From Peptococcaceae bacterium UBA5752 (GTDB lineage Bacteria; Bacillota; Dehalobacteriia; UBA4068), in the NCBI GenBank assembly GCA_002419055.1, contig DIFI01000006.1, positions 1 to 64,000 on the forward strand: a stretch of 64,000 nt of DNA, in the 5' to 3' direction. Position 1 is the first letter of the stretch, and each line of letters opens with the position of its first letter. Below, piece by piece: positions 25,920 through 35,366 of the stretch. Below the pieces are notes generated by a model, which saw only the letters and a program-made list of their open reading frames with translations, was not told the DNA's origin and did not search any database. The translations under genes and the position numbers were made by a program.

Positions 25920-28211
25920 TTAATTACGACGAAGAGCTGTTAATTTTTCATCAATTAGACATTTTAAGCCATCGGGTATTGCAATATTACCTGCTACAAT
26001 ATCCACCGCTGCTTCGCGCGTATCAATCATCATTTGTTTATCAATAGATAGATCGGCAACCTTCAATTCCGGTAAGCCGTGCTGGCGTACACCGAAAAAT
26101 TCGCCGGTACCACGTTCCTGCAAATCGGCCTCGGCAATGGCAAATCCGTCATTACATTCGCTGATAATCCGCATCCTCTCGGCGGCAACTCCGCCTTTAG
26201 CGTTATGGATCAATATACAATACGACTGCTCGCCACCACGGCCAATCCGTCCCCGCAATTGATGTAGCTGCGCCAAACCAAAACGCTCGGCATCACGAAT
26301 GATCATCACTGTAGCATTAGGTATATCAATACCAACTTCAATTACTGTCGTTGATACCAAAATATTTGTTTTGCCGTTAGCGAATTCCTCCATGATAGCG
26401 GCCTTTTCCTGCGCTTTCGTTCTGCCATGGAGTAAACCGATAGTACATTGCGGTAAAACCTGCCTTAATTGATCCGCATAAGTAACGGCGCTTTGCAGAT
26501 CAATCTTTTCTGATTCTTCAATCAAAGGACATACTACAAACCCTTGACGTCCTTTAGCTGTTTCTTTGGCCAGAAAATCATGTATTCGCTGCTCATACTG
26601 ATAACTAACGGCATAGGTTTTTATCGGCCGCCGACCGGCAGGTAACTGATCAATAATGCTCAACTGTAAATCTGCATAGGCGGTCAAAGCCAGCGTACGA
26701 GGAATAGGAGTTGCGGTCATAACCAAAATATCGGCTGCACTCCCCTCATGCAGCCGTTCTCTTTGCAATACGCCAAAGCGATGCTGCTCATCGGTGATAG
26801 CCAACCCCAACCGTGCAAAACTAACATTATCTTCGATCAAAGCGTGAGTGCCAATCAACAAATCTATATCGGCTGCTGCTAAATCTACCAAAATCTTTTT
26901 TTTGTCTGCAGAGGAAGTTTTGCCTGTTAAAAGTGCGGTAGTGACACCTAATTCGGCCAGCTGTTTACTAAGCAGCTGATAATGTTGGTTGGCTAAAATC
27001 TCGGTTGGCGCCATTAAAGCAGATTGGTACCCGGAGCGAAAACTCTTGTATACAGCTGCCGCCGCCACCGCGGTTTTACCGCAGCCTACATCGCCCTGTA
27101 CCAGCCTCATCATCGGTAATGGTGCTTCCATATCATTATATATTTCTTTAATTACTCTTAGCTGTGCGTCGGTAAATTTATAAGGAAGAATTTTCTGATA
27201 TGTAGTTAATATATCCGCTTCTTTACTATGTGCGATACCTGTCGTATTTTTAATTAATGAAGAAGAAATTATTGCTGTCTGTAAAACAAGCAATTCTTCA
27301 TAAGCTAACCTCTGTCGTGCACCATCTCGTATCTGCCATGATGACGGAAAATGCATATTATAAACAGCTTGTCGCCGCGATAAAAAACCGAATTTTTCAA
27401 TCAACTCTTGTGGTAATACTTCTTCGATCTGCGAACCATAACTTTCCCAAGCGGATACTATCATTCTTCTGATCATTTTCGCCGATAAGCCTTCTACACT
27501 ACGATATATCGGGGACAGCGGTTCTCCTTCTATTTCCTTGTCCAGCCGGTAATCTACAACATTAAACTCGCTCTTGCCATACTTATAATTTAATTTGCCA
27601 TAACAAGCAACTTCCTGTGCCCTTTTCAGCTTTGGTTCCAAAAACGGTTGATTATACCATATGCAAGGCAATATGCTGCTTTCATCCTTTATCCAGGCTT
27701 TTAATATATGCAAATTACGTATTTTAGTGCTTTCAACAGAAATAATTTTGCCGCCGACTACCATCGGTTGATCATCAATAGACAATTCGCTGATCTTGGT
27801 CATTTGCTGCCAGTTTCGGTAATCGCGCGGGAAAAAAAATATTAAATCTTCAACACAATGCAGACCTAGTTTTGCTAATAAAACCGCTCGTTTGTCGCCA
27901 ATGCCGCTTAATGCCGCCAAAGGTTTTTGAAGACTGTTACTTGACCTCTTATAGGCTCCAAAAGGATTAGAAGTATCGCGATTACGTGGCAGATCCTGCC
28001 ACTGTCCCGTCTGTATCAGTTGCCGCATTTGCAGCAATATAGCGGGGCGCTGTAAAGGGGAAGCAGACTGATAACAATCGGCTAACTCAACCATTTTCTG
28101 ATTATCATTTTCCTCGGCAATTGTTCGTACTGTGGCAGCAAAGCCACCAAAGGCCGCACTATCAAGACAGCCGTTTTTTTCTTCTTTTTCAATTAGCTGC
28201 AGTACCTCCAT
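25920..28211 (-). CDS. recG: ATP-dependent DNA helicase RecG
   Basis: 763 residues. An N-terminal helical extension of about 95 residues precedes the wedge domain (LSGIGDKRAVLLAKLGL); the SF2 motor has Walker A GDVGCGKT, DEQHRFG (motif II), MTATPIPRTL, TTVIEVGIDIPNATVMII and HQLRGRIGRG. RecG remodels stalled forks and branched recombination intermediates. The extension is longer than in E. coli but similar to that of Thermotoga RecG. ATG 6 bases after AAGGAG. The FAH-family gene lies 16 bases upstream in the same direction. Confidence 0.97.
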   Translation of the reverse strand: MEVLQLIEKEEKNGCLDSAAFGGFAATVRTIAEENDNQKMVELADCYQSASPLQRPAILLQMRQLIQTGQWQDLPRNRDTSNPFGAYKRSSNSLQKPLAALSGIGDKRAVLLAKLGLHCVEDLIFFFPRDYRNWQQMTKISELSIDDQPMVVGGKIISVESTKIRNLHILKAWIKDESSILPCIWYNQPFLEPKLKRAQEVACYGKLNYKYGKSEFNVVDYRLDKEIEGEPLSPIYRSVEGLSAKMIRRMIVSAWESYGSQIEEVLPQELIEKFGFLSRRQAVYNMHFPSSWQIRDGARQRLAYEELLVLQTAIISSSLIKNTTGIAHSKEADILTTYQKILPYKFTDAQLRVIKEIYNDMEAPLPMMRLVQGDVGCGKTAVAAAAVYKSFRSGYQSALMAPTEILANQHYQLLSKQLAELGVTTALLTGKTSSADKKKILVDLAAADIDLLIGTHALIEDNVSFARLGLAITDEQHRFGVLQRERLHEGSAADILVMTATPIPRTLALTAYADLQLSIIDQLPAGRRPIKTYAVSYQYEQRIHDFLAKETAKGRQGFVVCPLIEESEKIDLQSAVTYADQLRQVLPQCTIGLLHGRTKAQEKAAIMEEFANGKTNILVSTTVIEVGIDIPNATVMIIRDAERFGLAQLHQLRGRIGRGGEQSYCILIHNAKGGVAAERMRIISECNDGFAIAEADLQERGTGEFFGVRQHGLPELKVADLSIDKQMMIDTREAAVDIVAGNIAIPDGLKCLIDEKLTALRRN

Positions 28212-28227
28212 AAGATACTCCTTATTA

Positions 28228-29073
28228 CTATTTCTTTGCTGTGACTAAACGATTGCTTAAAATACCGATGCCTTCTATCTCGACTTCTATCGATTCGCCT
28301 ACCCTCAGCCACTGCCTCTGCCCTTTGGGATAGCCAAGGATCACACCGCCGGGAGTACCGGAAAATATTATATCACCGGCATTCAACTGCATATAGTGCG
28401 AAGCATAGCTGACAAGTTGTGCAGGAGTAAAAATCAACTGACTGGTATTAGAGGACTGCACCGTTTGTCCATTACGACGGCAAATAATATCAAGATTGGC
28501 AGCACTCAATTCGTCCGCTGTGGCAATACAAGGGCCGACCGGCGCAAAACCGGCAAAAGTTTTACCGATCAGCCATTGACTGCTAACAAATTGGCTATCC
28601 CGCGCCGAAAAATCGTTACCGCAGCTATAACCGAAAATATATTGATCTGCGTCGGCCTCTTTGATCTCGCTGCCTTGCTTACCGATTATTATCACCAGTT
28701 CCGCTTCATAATCAAAAGCATGAAGATTTGACGGCAACATTATATCCTGAAGGTTTGCGGCAAGCGCATCATTAAACTTGCCAAACAATAATGGAAATTG
28801 AGGCGGCGCACCTTTTGTTTCGGTAGCGTGATCCCGATAGTTGAGACCAACACCGATAATTTTGCTGGGATAAGTCAACGGTGCATATTGAATTGAATCA
28901 TTTGGTAACTGGGGAAGATCGCTAATAGTATGTAATTGATCTTTGATCCGTGGCCAATCATTAAAACAATCTTCTAATGTTATACCTAATGCTGAAGTAG
29001 CATCTATAAGGCCGGTTTGCAGACAAATTCCTAAATGGATTTGCTGCTCATGCCAGAAATTAGTAAGCTTCAT
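28228..29073 (-). CDS. Fumarylacetoacetate hydrolase family protein
   Basis: 281 residues with the FAH fold: IIGVGLNYRDHATETKG, the acidic metal site DYEAELVIIIGK and GYSCGNDFSARD, and the C-terminal GDIIFSGTPGGV. Members cleave C-C bonds or act on oxaloacetate, acylpyruvates or 2-hydroxyhepta-2,4-dienedioate using Mg or Mn; the substrate here cannot be read from sequence. ATG at 29073, 5 bases after AGGTGG; the longer ORF adds a GTG within that site. Precedes recG by 16 bases. Confidence 0.9.
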   Translation of the reverse strand: MKLTNFWHEQQIHLGICLQTGLIDATSALGITLEDCFNDWPRIKDQLHTISDLPQLPNDSIQYAPLTYPSKIIGVGLNYRDHATETKGAPPQFPLLFGKFNDALAANLQDIMLPSNLHAFDYEAELVIIIGKQGSEIKEADADQYIFGYSCGNDFSARDSQFVSSQWLIGKTFAGFAPVGPCIATADELSAANLDIICRRNGQTVQSSNTSQLIFTPAQLVSYASHYMQLNAGDIIFSGTPGGVILGYPKGQRQWLRVGESIEVEIEGIGILSNRLVTAKK

Positions 29074-29255
29074 AATTACCACCTTTAATGTTTTGTGTAT
29101 TATACCATATTCGCTTTCGCGAATATTACTGGCTTTTCCCTAAACCTAAGAAAAACACAGTTATAAAATAGACGCTCAAGCTCAAAGTGCTTGTGCAGAT
29201 ATTATAACATAATCAATTTAAAAAATAAATTAAGGTCATAAACATCAATTAAAAT

Positions 29256-29288
29256 AAAAAGAGCGCGGATTATTACCGCACTCTTTTT
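29256..29288 (-). terminator. Terminator of the HTH gene
   Basis: AAAAAGAGCGCGG (29256-29268) and CCGCACTCTTTTT (29276-29288) pair with one mismatch around a 7-base loop, directly after the stop codon of the small regulator. T-runs flank both sides, so it can act in both directions. Confidence 0.75.
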
Positions 29289-29290
29289 GT

Positions 29291-29491
29291 TTAATCATTC
29301 AAATCTGTTAACTGTGAAGTTGTAACATAGAGAGCAGAAGCTATTTTTTTTACATCATTACGGGAGATTTTGTTCCCGGCAATATAACCTTTTAGCTGAT
29401 TTTCTGAGATACCGGAATTTTGTGCCACCTCTTGATATGACAACTGCTGTTCTCTTAAAAATGCATTGATCCGCTCATTAATTTCAACCAT
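29291..29491 (-). CDS. Small helix-turn-helix protein, Cro/C1 (XRE) type
   Basis: 66 residues consisting of one HTH_3 domain: LSYQEVAQNSGISENQLKGYIAGNKISRNDVKKIASAL spans the five helices. It has no effector domain. ATG at 29491, 6 bases after AGAGGTG; the GTG three codons earlier overlaps that site. It is divergent from the acidic repeat gene 170 bases away, so it might regulate it; that is inference. Targets are unknown. Confidence 0.8.
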   Translation of the reverse strand: MVEINERINAFLREQQLSYQEVAQNSGISENQLKGYIAGNKISRNDVKKIASALYVTTSQLTDLND

Positions 29492-29580
29492 TGAAGGCAC
29501 CTCTTTTACTGTAACGTTGTTACTATTATGCTCTTATACTTTTTTTATATTCTTTTACTATTTTTTAATATTAAAAAAAG

Positions 29581-29609
29581 TTGACTAAACGAATATATAC
29601 ATATAACAT
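29581..29609 (+). promoter_or_regulatory. Probable promoter of the acidic repeat protein gene
   Basis: TTGACT (29581-29586), 17 bases, TAACAT (29604-29609), 53 bases before the ATG. The whole divergent region is very AT-rich, and overlapping alternatives cannot be excluded. Confidence 0.5.
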
Positions 29610-29661
29610 AGTATATATTGGTATTTTTAAATGAATTTATAAATTAAAGGATGGAACGCGT

Positions 29662-30495
29662 ATGAATAATCAAGATCTGTTCACCGCAAACCCTCTGAGC
29701 CTTAATCAAAGGCTGCAAAGATTAGAAGAAGTCCGTCAAAATCTGGAAACTGAGGCGGCCGTTATACAAAAGACATTAATTTCCATTGAAGAAATCCGTA
29801 AGATATTGCGAGAAGAAGCGCTATATCAAATTGATATTGAACGGCAACCAATTAACCAAAACAATGACATAACCGAAACAGAAGATATTAACATTCAAAC
29901 ATTTGATATACAAGATGGTAAAAATGAAATAGATATAAATGATATAACCGATACAACAGATGAGATTGCAGTTGAACAAATGCAATCTGCTGTTGAATCT
30001 GTTGAATCTGTCGAAGCGGCTGAATCTGTCAAAGCGGCTGAAGCTACTGAAGGTGTCGAAGATGAAGAAGATGTAGAAGATGTAGAAGATGTAGAAGATG
30101 TAGAAGATGTTGAAGATGTTGAAGATGTCATAGCTAACGAAGATAATGAAGTTAATCTTTTAATCGAAACAGAAGTAATAAAACGCATCGCTGAAGAACA
30201 AATGAAGCTACTGGCCGAAGAAGAACAAAAACGCCAACAACAAGAAGAAATCCTTCGGCAGGAATTGGAAGAACAACAAAAAGCGGCAGAAACAACATTT
30301 GCTGCCGAATTAGAAGCAAAGCTCCATGAGGCAACTAAGGCAGCCGAAATGGCGGCAGCTGACGCAGGATCACTTTACCAACAATGGTTTAATAACAAAT
30401 CAGATATAAATAAAGACCCCGCTGTTGATGATAACCATACTATTGAAGCCGTACAACAATTATTAGAACAATTAGCACAACAAGTAAACAAATAA
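29662..30495 (+). CDS. Acidic coiled-coil protein with Glu-Asp-Val repeats, unknown function
   Basis: 277 residues, not recognised. An N-terminal helical stretch (about 14-55) with heptad-like Leu/Ile is followed by a very acidic region, a run of seven Glu-Asp-Val units (136-156) encoded by a 9-base tandem repeat, and a long Glu/Gln/Ala-rich helix (about 170-235) that would form a coiled coil. No signal peptide or membrane segment, so it is probably cytoplasmic. ATG after AAAGGATGG. A KdgT-like permease gene starts 24 bases later in the same direction. Low-complexity composition makes homology searches unreliable. Confidence 0.75.
   Translation: MNNQDLFTANPLSLNQRLQRLEEVRQNLETEAAVIQKTLISIEEIRKILREEALYQIDIERQPINQNNDITETEDINIQTFDIQDGKNEIDINDITDTTDEIAVEQMQSAVESVESVEAAESVKAAEATEGVEDEEDVEDVEDVEDVEDVEDVEDVIANEDNEVNLLIETEVIKRIAEEQMKLLAEEEQKRQQQEEILRQELEEQQKAAETTFAAELEAKLHEATKAAEMAAADAGSLYQQWFNNKSDINKDPAVDDNHTIEAVQQLLEQLAQQVNK
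30067..30129 (+). repeat. 9-bp coding minisatellite, seven copies
   Basis: GAAGATGTA repeated in frame seven times, the last three copies ending GTT, GTT and GTC. It encodes Glu-Asp-Val units. Copy number is likely to vary between strains by slippage without a frameshift. Confidence 0.9.
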
Positions 30496-30519
30496 CAACT
30501 ATTGACTTCAGGAGTATTT

Positions 30520-31509
30520 ATGGACTTATATGCTTTGATGAGAAAATTCCCGGGCGGCGTTTTTATCATTCCCTGGTTTATTGCAGTTTTTATCAACACT
30601 TTTTGTCCGCAAATTATGCAAATCGGCGGTTTGACAACAGCTCTTTTCTCATCTGACGGCGCTTTGTGTATGGCCTCGTTTTTGACGTTTATCATCGGTA
30701 CCCAATTTGACCTCCGCAGAGTCAAAGAAATGCTCAAAAGAGGAATGGTACTGACTATCACAAAATTACTGATCGGTTTTATCAGCGCCATAATATTCGT
30801 AAAATTATTTGGTTTAGACGGTATTTTAGGCATATCAGCCCTGGCCTTCACTACAGTAATAATCAGTTGTAACCCCAGCGTTTATTTGGCATTGGTTGTT
30901 GACTATGGTGATCAAGATGATGTACCTTTATTCGCGCTATTAAATACTATCTGTATGCCTGTATTTCCGCTAATGATTTTGGGTATATCCAATGGCGGCG
31001 GCTTTGCTTTTATGGATATAGTTAATACTTTAGCTCCTTTCCTGATCGGCATGGTACTGGGAAATATCGACCACCGTTTACGCGATTTGATGAGCCACGG
31101 CATACTGATTGGCACGCCTCTGCTTGGTTTCTGCCTCGGTGCCGGCGTTAATCTGTTTTCGGCTTTTAAAGCAGGCATCGGCGGATTACTGCTGGCGGCA
31201 ATTTTCTTAATAATCAATATTACGTTAATGCTCTTGGTCGACCGTTTAATCATACATAGGCCGGGATATGCGGCAGTAGCCAGTTGCAGCGTTGCGGGAA
31301 TTTCGTTGATTGCCCCGGCAACAATCGCCGCCAGCAACAGCATTTATCTGCCCTACGTTGATAATGCCAAGGTTTTGGCGGCAATGGTACTGATAATAAC
31401 TGTAATCGTTACGCCTTTTCTTTGTAAACTAACCGTCAGATTGTTCGGCGACGGACGTATACCGGATCAACAAATACCAGATGAAATAATAAAAGGGGCT
31501 GTCGACTAG
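30520..31509 (+). CDS. 2-keto-3-deoxygluconate permease family transporter (KdgT-like)
   Basis: 329-residue membrane protein with about ten hydrophobic segments. FPGGVFIIPW at the start, the FIIGTQFDLRRVKEMLKRG loop and the SCNPSVYLALVVDYGDQDD region are typical of the KdgT family, which imports 2-keto-3-deoxygluconate from pectin or uronate breakdown by proton symport. No kduI/kdgK genes are adjacent, so the substrate is not confirmed. ATG at 30520 lies 5 bases after CAGGAG; the longer ORF starts at a TTG upstream of that site. The stop codon lies inside the terminator stem. Confidence 0.85.
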   Translation: MDLYALMRKFPGGVFIIPWFIAVFINTFCPQIMQIGGLTTALFSSDGALCMASFLTFIIGTQFDLRRVKEMLKRGMVLTITKLLIGFISAIIFVKLFGLDGILGISALAFTTVIISCNPSVYLALVVDYGDQDDVPLFALLNTICMPVFPLMILGISNGGGFAFMDIVNTLAPFLIGMVLGNIDHRLRDLMSHGILIGTPLLGFCLGAGVNLFSAFKAGIGGLLLAAIFLIINITLMLLVDRLIIHRPGYAAVASCSVAGISLIAPATIAASNSIYLPYVDNAKVLAAMVLIITVIVTPFLCKLTVRLFGDGRIPDQQIPDEIIKGAVD

Positions 31510-31521
31510 GACAGCTCCTTT
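31492..31521 (+). terminator. Bidirectional terminator between the KdgT-like gene and the acyl-CoA ligase
   Basis: AAAGGGGCTGTC (31492-31503) pairs with GACAGCTCCTTT (31510-31521) with one G-U. The stem includes the stop of the plus-strand gene and lies just beyond the stop of the convergent minus-strand gene. Confidence 0.75.
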
Positions 31522-31528
31522 AAATTAA

Positions 31529-33205
31529 TTATTGCAATTTAGTATAAGCAATTTTGCCAACCAGAGTTTGCGGCAAACTGTCGCGAAACTCAATCTCAGC
31601 GGGAATGGCATACTTAGCGATATGAACATGGCAATATTGGAGCAACTCATCTCTGACTGCTTGTTCGTTTGCAGCCGTTTCGTTTAGTACCACGAATGCC
31701 TTGACCTTTTGTCCCTGGTAGCTATCGGCAACACCGATTACGCAACTGGAGGCTACTTTTGGGTGCGCGTCGAGAATATTTTCCAACTGCGAGGGATAAA
31801 TTGAATAGCCGCGCGAGACAATTATCCTCTTAATTCGCTGGCGGAAATAAACAAAACCTTCTTCATCCATAACTCCAATATCGCCGGTATGCAGCCAAAG
31901 TAAACCGTCTTGGTGATAACGCAGGACTTTTGCCGTTTCTTCATCGTTATTGGCATAACCGATCATCACCGAGGGGCCGCTGATACAAATCTCGCCTTCT
32001 TCACCATAGGGCTGTTCTTGATCGCTGTCAACCGCCACAATTTTATAATAAGTGTCGGGGAAAGGCAGGCCGATGCTGCCTTCACGGGCAATATTGTAGG
32101 GAGTAAGGCAACTGGCGGTCACGCATTCGGTAGTGCCATAACCTTCTCTGATCTCAACCGTTGCTCCATGTTGTTTTAGAAAATTATCAAATCGCTTTTT
32201 CAAGTCGACTGTCAGTGTATCGCCGCCAGAGAAAACGCCGCGCAGATAAGACAGGTTAGCGTTTTTTAGGTCGGGGTTGCGCAATATCGCCTCAAACAGC
32301 GTCGGCACGCCGGCAATATAATGGGGTTTCTCTTTACGTAGCAGCTTGGCATAGCTTTTGGTGTTGAAGCGCGGCACCAGCAGGCAGCAACAACCGTGAG
32401 TCAATCCGGTATGAATACAAACGCCAAGGCCAAAACCATGAAATATCGGCATCATAGCCATCATGTTATTACCGGAGGCCATGCAGTTGCTCATAGCCGC
32501 GGTTTGCAGCGCCAGCGCATTGAAATTGCTGTTGGAAAGCAGTATACCCTTGGTAGTACCGCTGGTCCCACCGCTATATAAGATCGCCGCCAAATCATCG
32601 GCAGTGCCTTGTGGCTGCACATCAGTCGTTGCTACCGTCGCCGCAATAAAATCACTCCAGCGGACAATATTATCGTTTGGGGGTATTGGTTCAATTTTTC
32701 TTCCGGCTGTCATTTTATAAAGTAAATGTTTATGCAACGAAAGTGCATCGGCAATATCGGCTACTATCAGTTTTGGCAAACTGCACCTGTTGCCGATGGC
32801 GGCAAACTTCGGATAAAACTGATCGAGAATTACTAAAGCTTTGCTGCGGGAATCCTCCAGATAGAAGATTATTTCCGTCTCCGCCGAAAGCGGATGGATC
32901 ATATTGGCAACCGCGCCGATCATATTCAGAGCGTAAAAACAAAATACTGCTTGCGGTATATTGGGCAAACAGATAGTTACTCTGTCGCCTTTTGTTATAC
33001 CCAAAGCAGTAAATGCAGCGGCAGTGCGGCGGATTTCCGTCAGCAACTGCCGATAGCTGATTGTATTACCCATAAAGCGGCAGGCTGCATAAGAACCATA
33101 GCGTTCTGCAGCCGCTGCCACTAATTCGTACATTGTTATAGGGGGATAATCAAGGTTAGCCGGTACATCGCCATAATGTTGAAACCAGGGCGTTTTAACG
33201 GTCAT
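31529..33205 (-). CDS. AMP-forming acyl-CoA synthetase / AMP-dependent ligase
   Basis: 558 residues of the ANL superfamily. The P-loop YSGGTSGTTKG lies near 210, the GYGTTE motif near 355, and the hinge and catalytic aspartate in LHTGDIGVMDEEGFVYFRQR near 440. The C-terminal lysine of TLVGKIAYTKL activates the acyl group. It activates a carboxylate to acyl-AMP and acyl-CoA; chain length cannot be predicted. It starts 13 bases after lysS and so is in the greA-lysS transcript. This pairing is not a conserved one that I know. Confidence 0.9.
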   Translation of the reverse strand: MTVKTPWFQHYGDVPANLDYPPITMYELVAAAAERYGSYAACRFMGNTISYRQLLTEIRRTAAAFTALGITKGDRVTICLPNIPQAVFCFYALNMIGAVANMIHPLSAETEIIFYLEDSRSKALVILDQFYPKFAAIGNRCSLPKLIVADIADALSLHKHLLYKMTAGRKIEPIPPNDNIVRWSDFIAATVATTDVQPQGTADDLAAILYSGGTSGTTKGILLSNSNFNALALQTAAMSNCMASGNNMMAMMPIFHGFGLGVCIHTGLTHGCCCLLVPRFNTKSYAKLLRKEKPHYIAGVPTLFEAILRNPDLKNANLSYLRGVFSGGDTLTVDLKKRFDNFLKQHGATVEIREGYGTTECVTASCLTPYNIAREGSIGLPFPDTYYKIVAVDSDQEQPYGEEGEICISGPSVMIGYANNDEETAKVLRYHQDGLLWLHTGDIGVMDEEGFVYFRQRIKRIIVSRGYSIYPSQLENILDAHPKVASSCVIGVADSYQGQKVKAFVVLNETAANEQAVRDELLQYCHVHIAKYAIPAEIEFRDSLPQTLVGKIAYTKLQ

Positions 33206-33218
33206 TTACCAATCCTCA

Positions 33219-34685
33219 TTATTCACGCGAGCGCAGGGTCGGGAAAAGAATTACATCACGGATTGAGGCGGAATCAGTTAAAAACATCACCAATCGGTCG
33301 ATACCGATGCCAAGTCCGCCTGTCGGCGGCATGCCATATTCGAGAGCTTGCAGAAAATCTTCATCAGCCTCGTTGGCTTCTTCATCGCCTTTGGCGCGTT
33401 GCTCCATTTGCCGCTCGAAGCGCTGCCGTTGATCAATCGGATCATTAAGCTCCGAATAAGCATTGGCAAGCTCCCTGCCGTATATGAAAGCCTCAAAACG
33501 GTATGTTAGCGAGGGATCATCCTTTTTTCGTTTGGTCAGCGGAGAAACTTCAATCGGATAATCCATGACAAATGTAGGCTGGATCAGGTTTTCTTCAACT
33601 TTTTCTTCAAACAGCAGATTGATGATATCACCGCGAGTGGCGTCATCATTAACCTCTATACCGAGTTCGGCAGCTGCCTGTCGTGCGTCTGCATCGTTTT
33701 TGATAATATTAAAATCTATTCCGGCATACTCTTTTATGGCATCAAACATAGTAATTCGCCGCCACGGAGCTGCCAATGAGATTGGTGTGCCCTGGTATTC
33801 GATCTGATCGGAGCCTAACACATCACGCGCCACCGACGAAATCATGTTTTCGGTAATTTCCATCATGCCGTAATAGTCGCTGTAAGCTTGATAGAGCTCC
33901 AGCATGGTAAATTCGGGATTGTGTTTGATGGAAATGCCTTCATTACGGAAAACGCGACCAATTTCGTAAACGCGCTCCATGCCACCGACAATCAGACGTT
34001 TTAAGTGAAGTTCCAAAGCGATACGCATATAAAGATCCATATCGAGCGTATTATGATGTGTAATAAAAGGGCGGGCTGCCGCGCCACCGGCTATATTATG
34101 CAGCGTAGGTGTTTCGACTTCAAGAAAATCGAGGTCATCAAGATACCGGCGGATCGCACGGATAATCTTGCTACGGGTTACAAAAGCCTGTTTAACCTCG
34201 GGATTGACTATTAAGTCAAGATAACGGCGGCGATAACGGATCTCCACATCTTTTAAGCCATGCCATTTTTCCGGTAATGGCTGCAAACTTTTACTCAAAA
34301 ATGTTAACTTAGTTGCTTTTACCGATATCTCGCCGCGGTGAGTACGGAATATATCTCCTTCGACACCAACGATATCACCAATATCCCAAAGATGGAACTG
34401 AGCAAACTGATCTTCGCCTACTGTATCAATACGGACATAAATTTGGATTTGTCCGTCAAAATCGGCTATTGTAGCAAAACAGGCTTTGCCGTGTTCGCGA
34501 ATCGCCATCACGCGGCCCGCTATCGTTGTTTGAGTCCCTTCCAATTGTTCAAAATTATCTACGATCTGCTGTGAACTGTGGGTGCGGCAAAAACGACTGC
34601 CAAATGGATCGACGCCCAGCTCCACCAGCTCTTGCATTTTCTTAATCCTGATTTGCATCTGTTCATTTAACGGTAGATCACTCAA
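33219..34685 (-). CDS. lysS: Lysyl-tRNA synthetase, class II
   Basis: 488 residues. An OB-fold anticodon-binding domain (TTIAGRVMAIREHGK, about 55-150) is followed by the class II core with motif 1 near FLEVETPTL, motif 2 FRNEGISIKHNPEFTMLELY and motif 3 GLGIGIDRLVM. It charges tRNA-Lys. The start is TTG, 9 bases after AGGAG. greA lies 32 bases upstream, a common pairing, and an acyl-CoA ligase follows. Confidence 0.97.
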   Translation of the reverse strand: MSDLPLNEQMQIRIKKMQELVELGVDPFGSRFCRTHSSQQIVDNFEQLEGTQTTIAGRVMAIREHGKACFATIADFDGQIQIYVRIDTVGEDQFAQFHLWDIGDIVGVEGDIFRTHRGEISVKATKLTFLSKSLQPLPEKWHGLKDVEIRYRRRYLDLIVNPEVKQAFVTRSKIIRAIRRYLDDLDFLEVETPTLHNIAGGAAARPFITHHNTLDMDLYMRIALELHLKRLIVGGMERVYEIGRVFRNEGISIKHNPEFTMLELYQAYSDYYGMMEITENMISSVARDVLGSDQIEYQGTPISLAAPWRRITMFDAIKEYAGIDFNIIKNDADARQAAAELGIEVNDDATRGDIINLLFEEKVEENLIQPTFVMDYPIEVSPLTKRKKDDPSLTYRFEAFIYGRELANAYSELNDPIDQRQRFERQMEQRAKGDEEANEADEDFLQALEYGMPPTGGLGIGIDRLVMFLTDSASIRDVILFPTLRSRE

Positions 34686-34717
34686 AATATTTCACTCCTA
34701 CTATATTAACTATAATG

Positions 34718-35194
34718 CTATTTTCTAATGTCCAAAATTTTGATGCTGATATTACCTGCAGGAACCGTCAGCGGAATAATACTGCCAATGGGATGGCCCA
34801 ATAAAGCATGGCCTATCGGACTTTCGTTAGAAATCTTGCCCTCCAGCGGTTTGGCTTCGACAGAGCCGACAATCTGATATTCCATTATTTCACCGCTTTC
34901 TAGGTTTTGTATCTTAACAATGCTGTATTCGGAAACGACATCGATATTGACATCCGAAGAATCGACTACTCTGGCGTTTTTAAGCTGTTTTTCCAAAGAG
35001 ATGATATTGCCTTCAATAAAAGCTTGCTCATTCTTGGCATCTTCGTACTCGGAGTTTTCGCTGATATCACCAAATTCGATCGCTTGTTTAATCCGCTCCG
35101 CAACCTCTTTGCGGCGAACTGTTTTTAAATATTCCAAATCCTCTTCCATCTTTTTTAGGGCAACCAGCGTCATCAAAACATCGTTTTCGGTCAT
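34718..35194 (-). CDS. greA: Transcription elongation factor GreA
   Basis: 158 residues. The N-terminal coiled coil contains ERIKQAIEFGDISENSEYE, with the acidic tip residues (D and E) that enter the RNA polymerase secondary channel, and the C-terminal FKBP-like domain has NESPIGHALLGHPIGSII. GreA rescues backtracked polymerase by stimulating RNA cleavage. ATG with GGAGG upstream; its own consensus promoter is about 80 bases before. Confidence 0.97.
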   Translation of the reverse strand: MTENDVLMTLVALKKMEEDLEYLKTVRRKEVAERIKQAIEFGDISENSEYEDAKNEQAFIEGNIISLEKQLKNARVVDSSDVNIDVVSEYSIVKIQNLESGEIMEYQIVGSVEAKPLEGKISNESPIGHALLGHPIGSIIPLTVPAGNISIKILDIRK

Positions 35195-35273
35195 ATTCTA
35201 TCCTCCAAATTTTTCTTAAATACCTGATAAAGAGACTATTATTCCATTATAAATTGTCTAAAGATTAAATAGA

Positions 35274-35302
35274 ATTATATGCTTTACAGCAGTTTTTGTC
35301 AA
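35274..35302 (-). promoter_or_regulatory. Sigma-A promoter of greA-lysS
   Basis: On the minus strand TTGACA (35297-35302), 17 bases, TATAAT (35274-35279). It stands about 80 bases before the greA ATG. Confidence 0.8.
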
Positions 35303-35366
35303 GTGTACTAATCTGTCATATTTATACCATATTTCGATATATTATATGCTAAAGGGAGTAGTATAG

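Noticed and set aside
29895..30188. 97-residue minus-strand ORF rich in Ser and Thr
   Set aside because: It is the mirror of the GAAGATGTA repeats of the acidic protein; no start signals.
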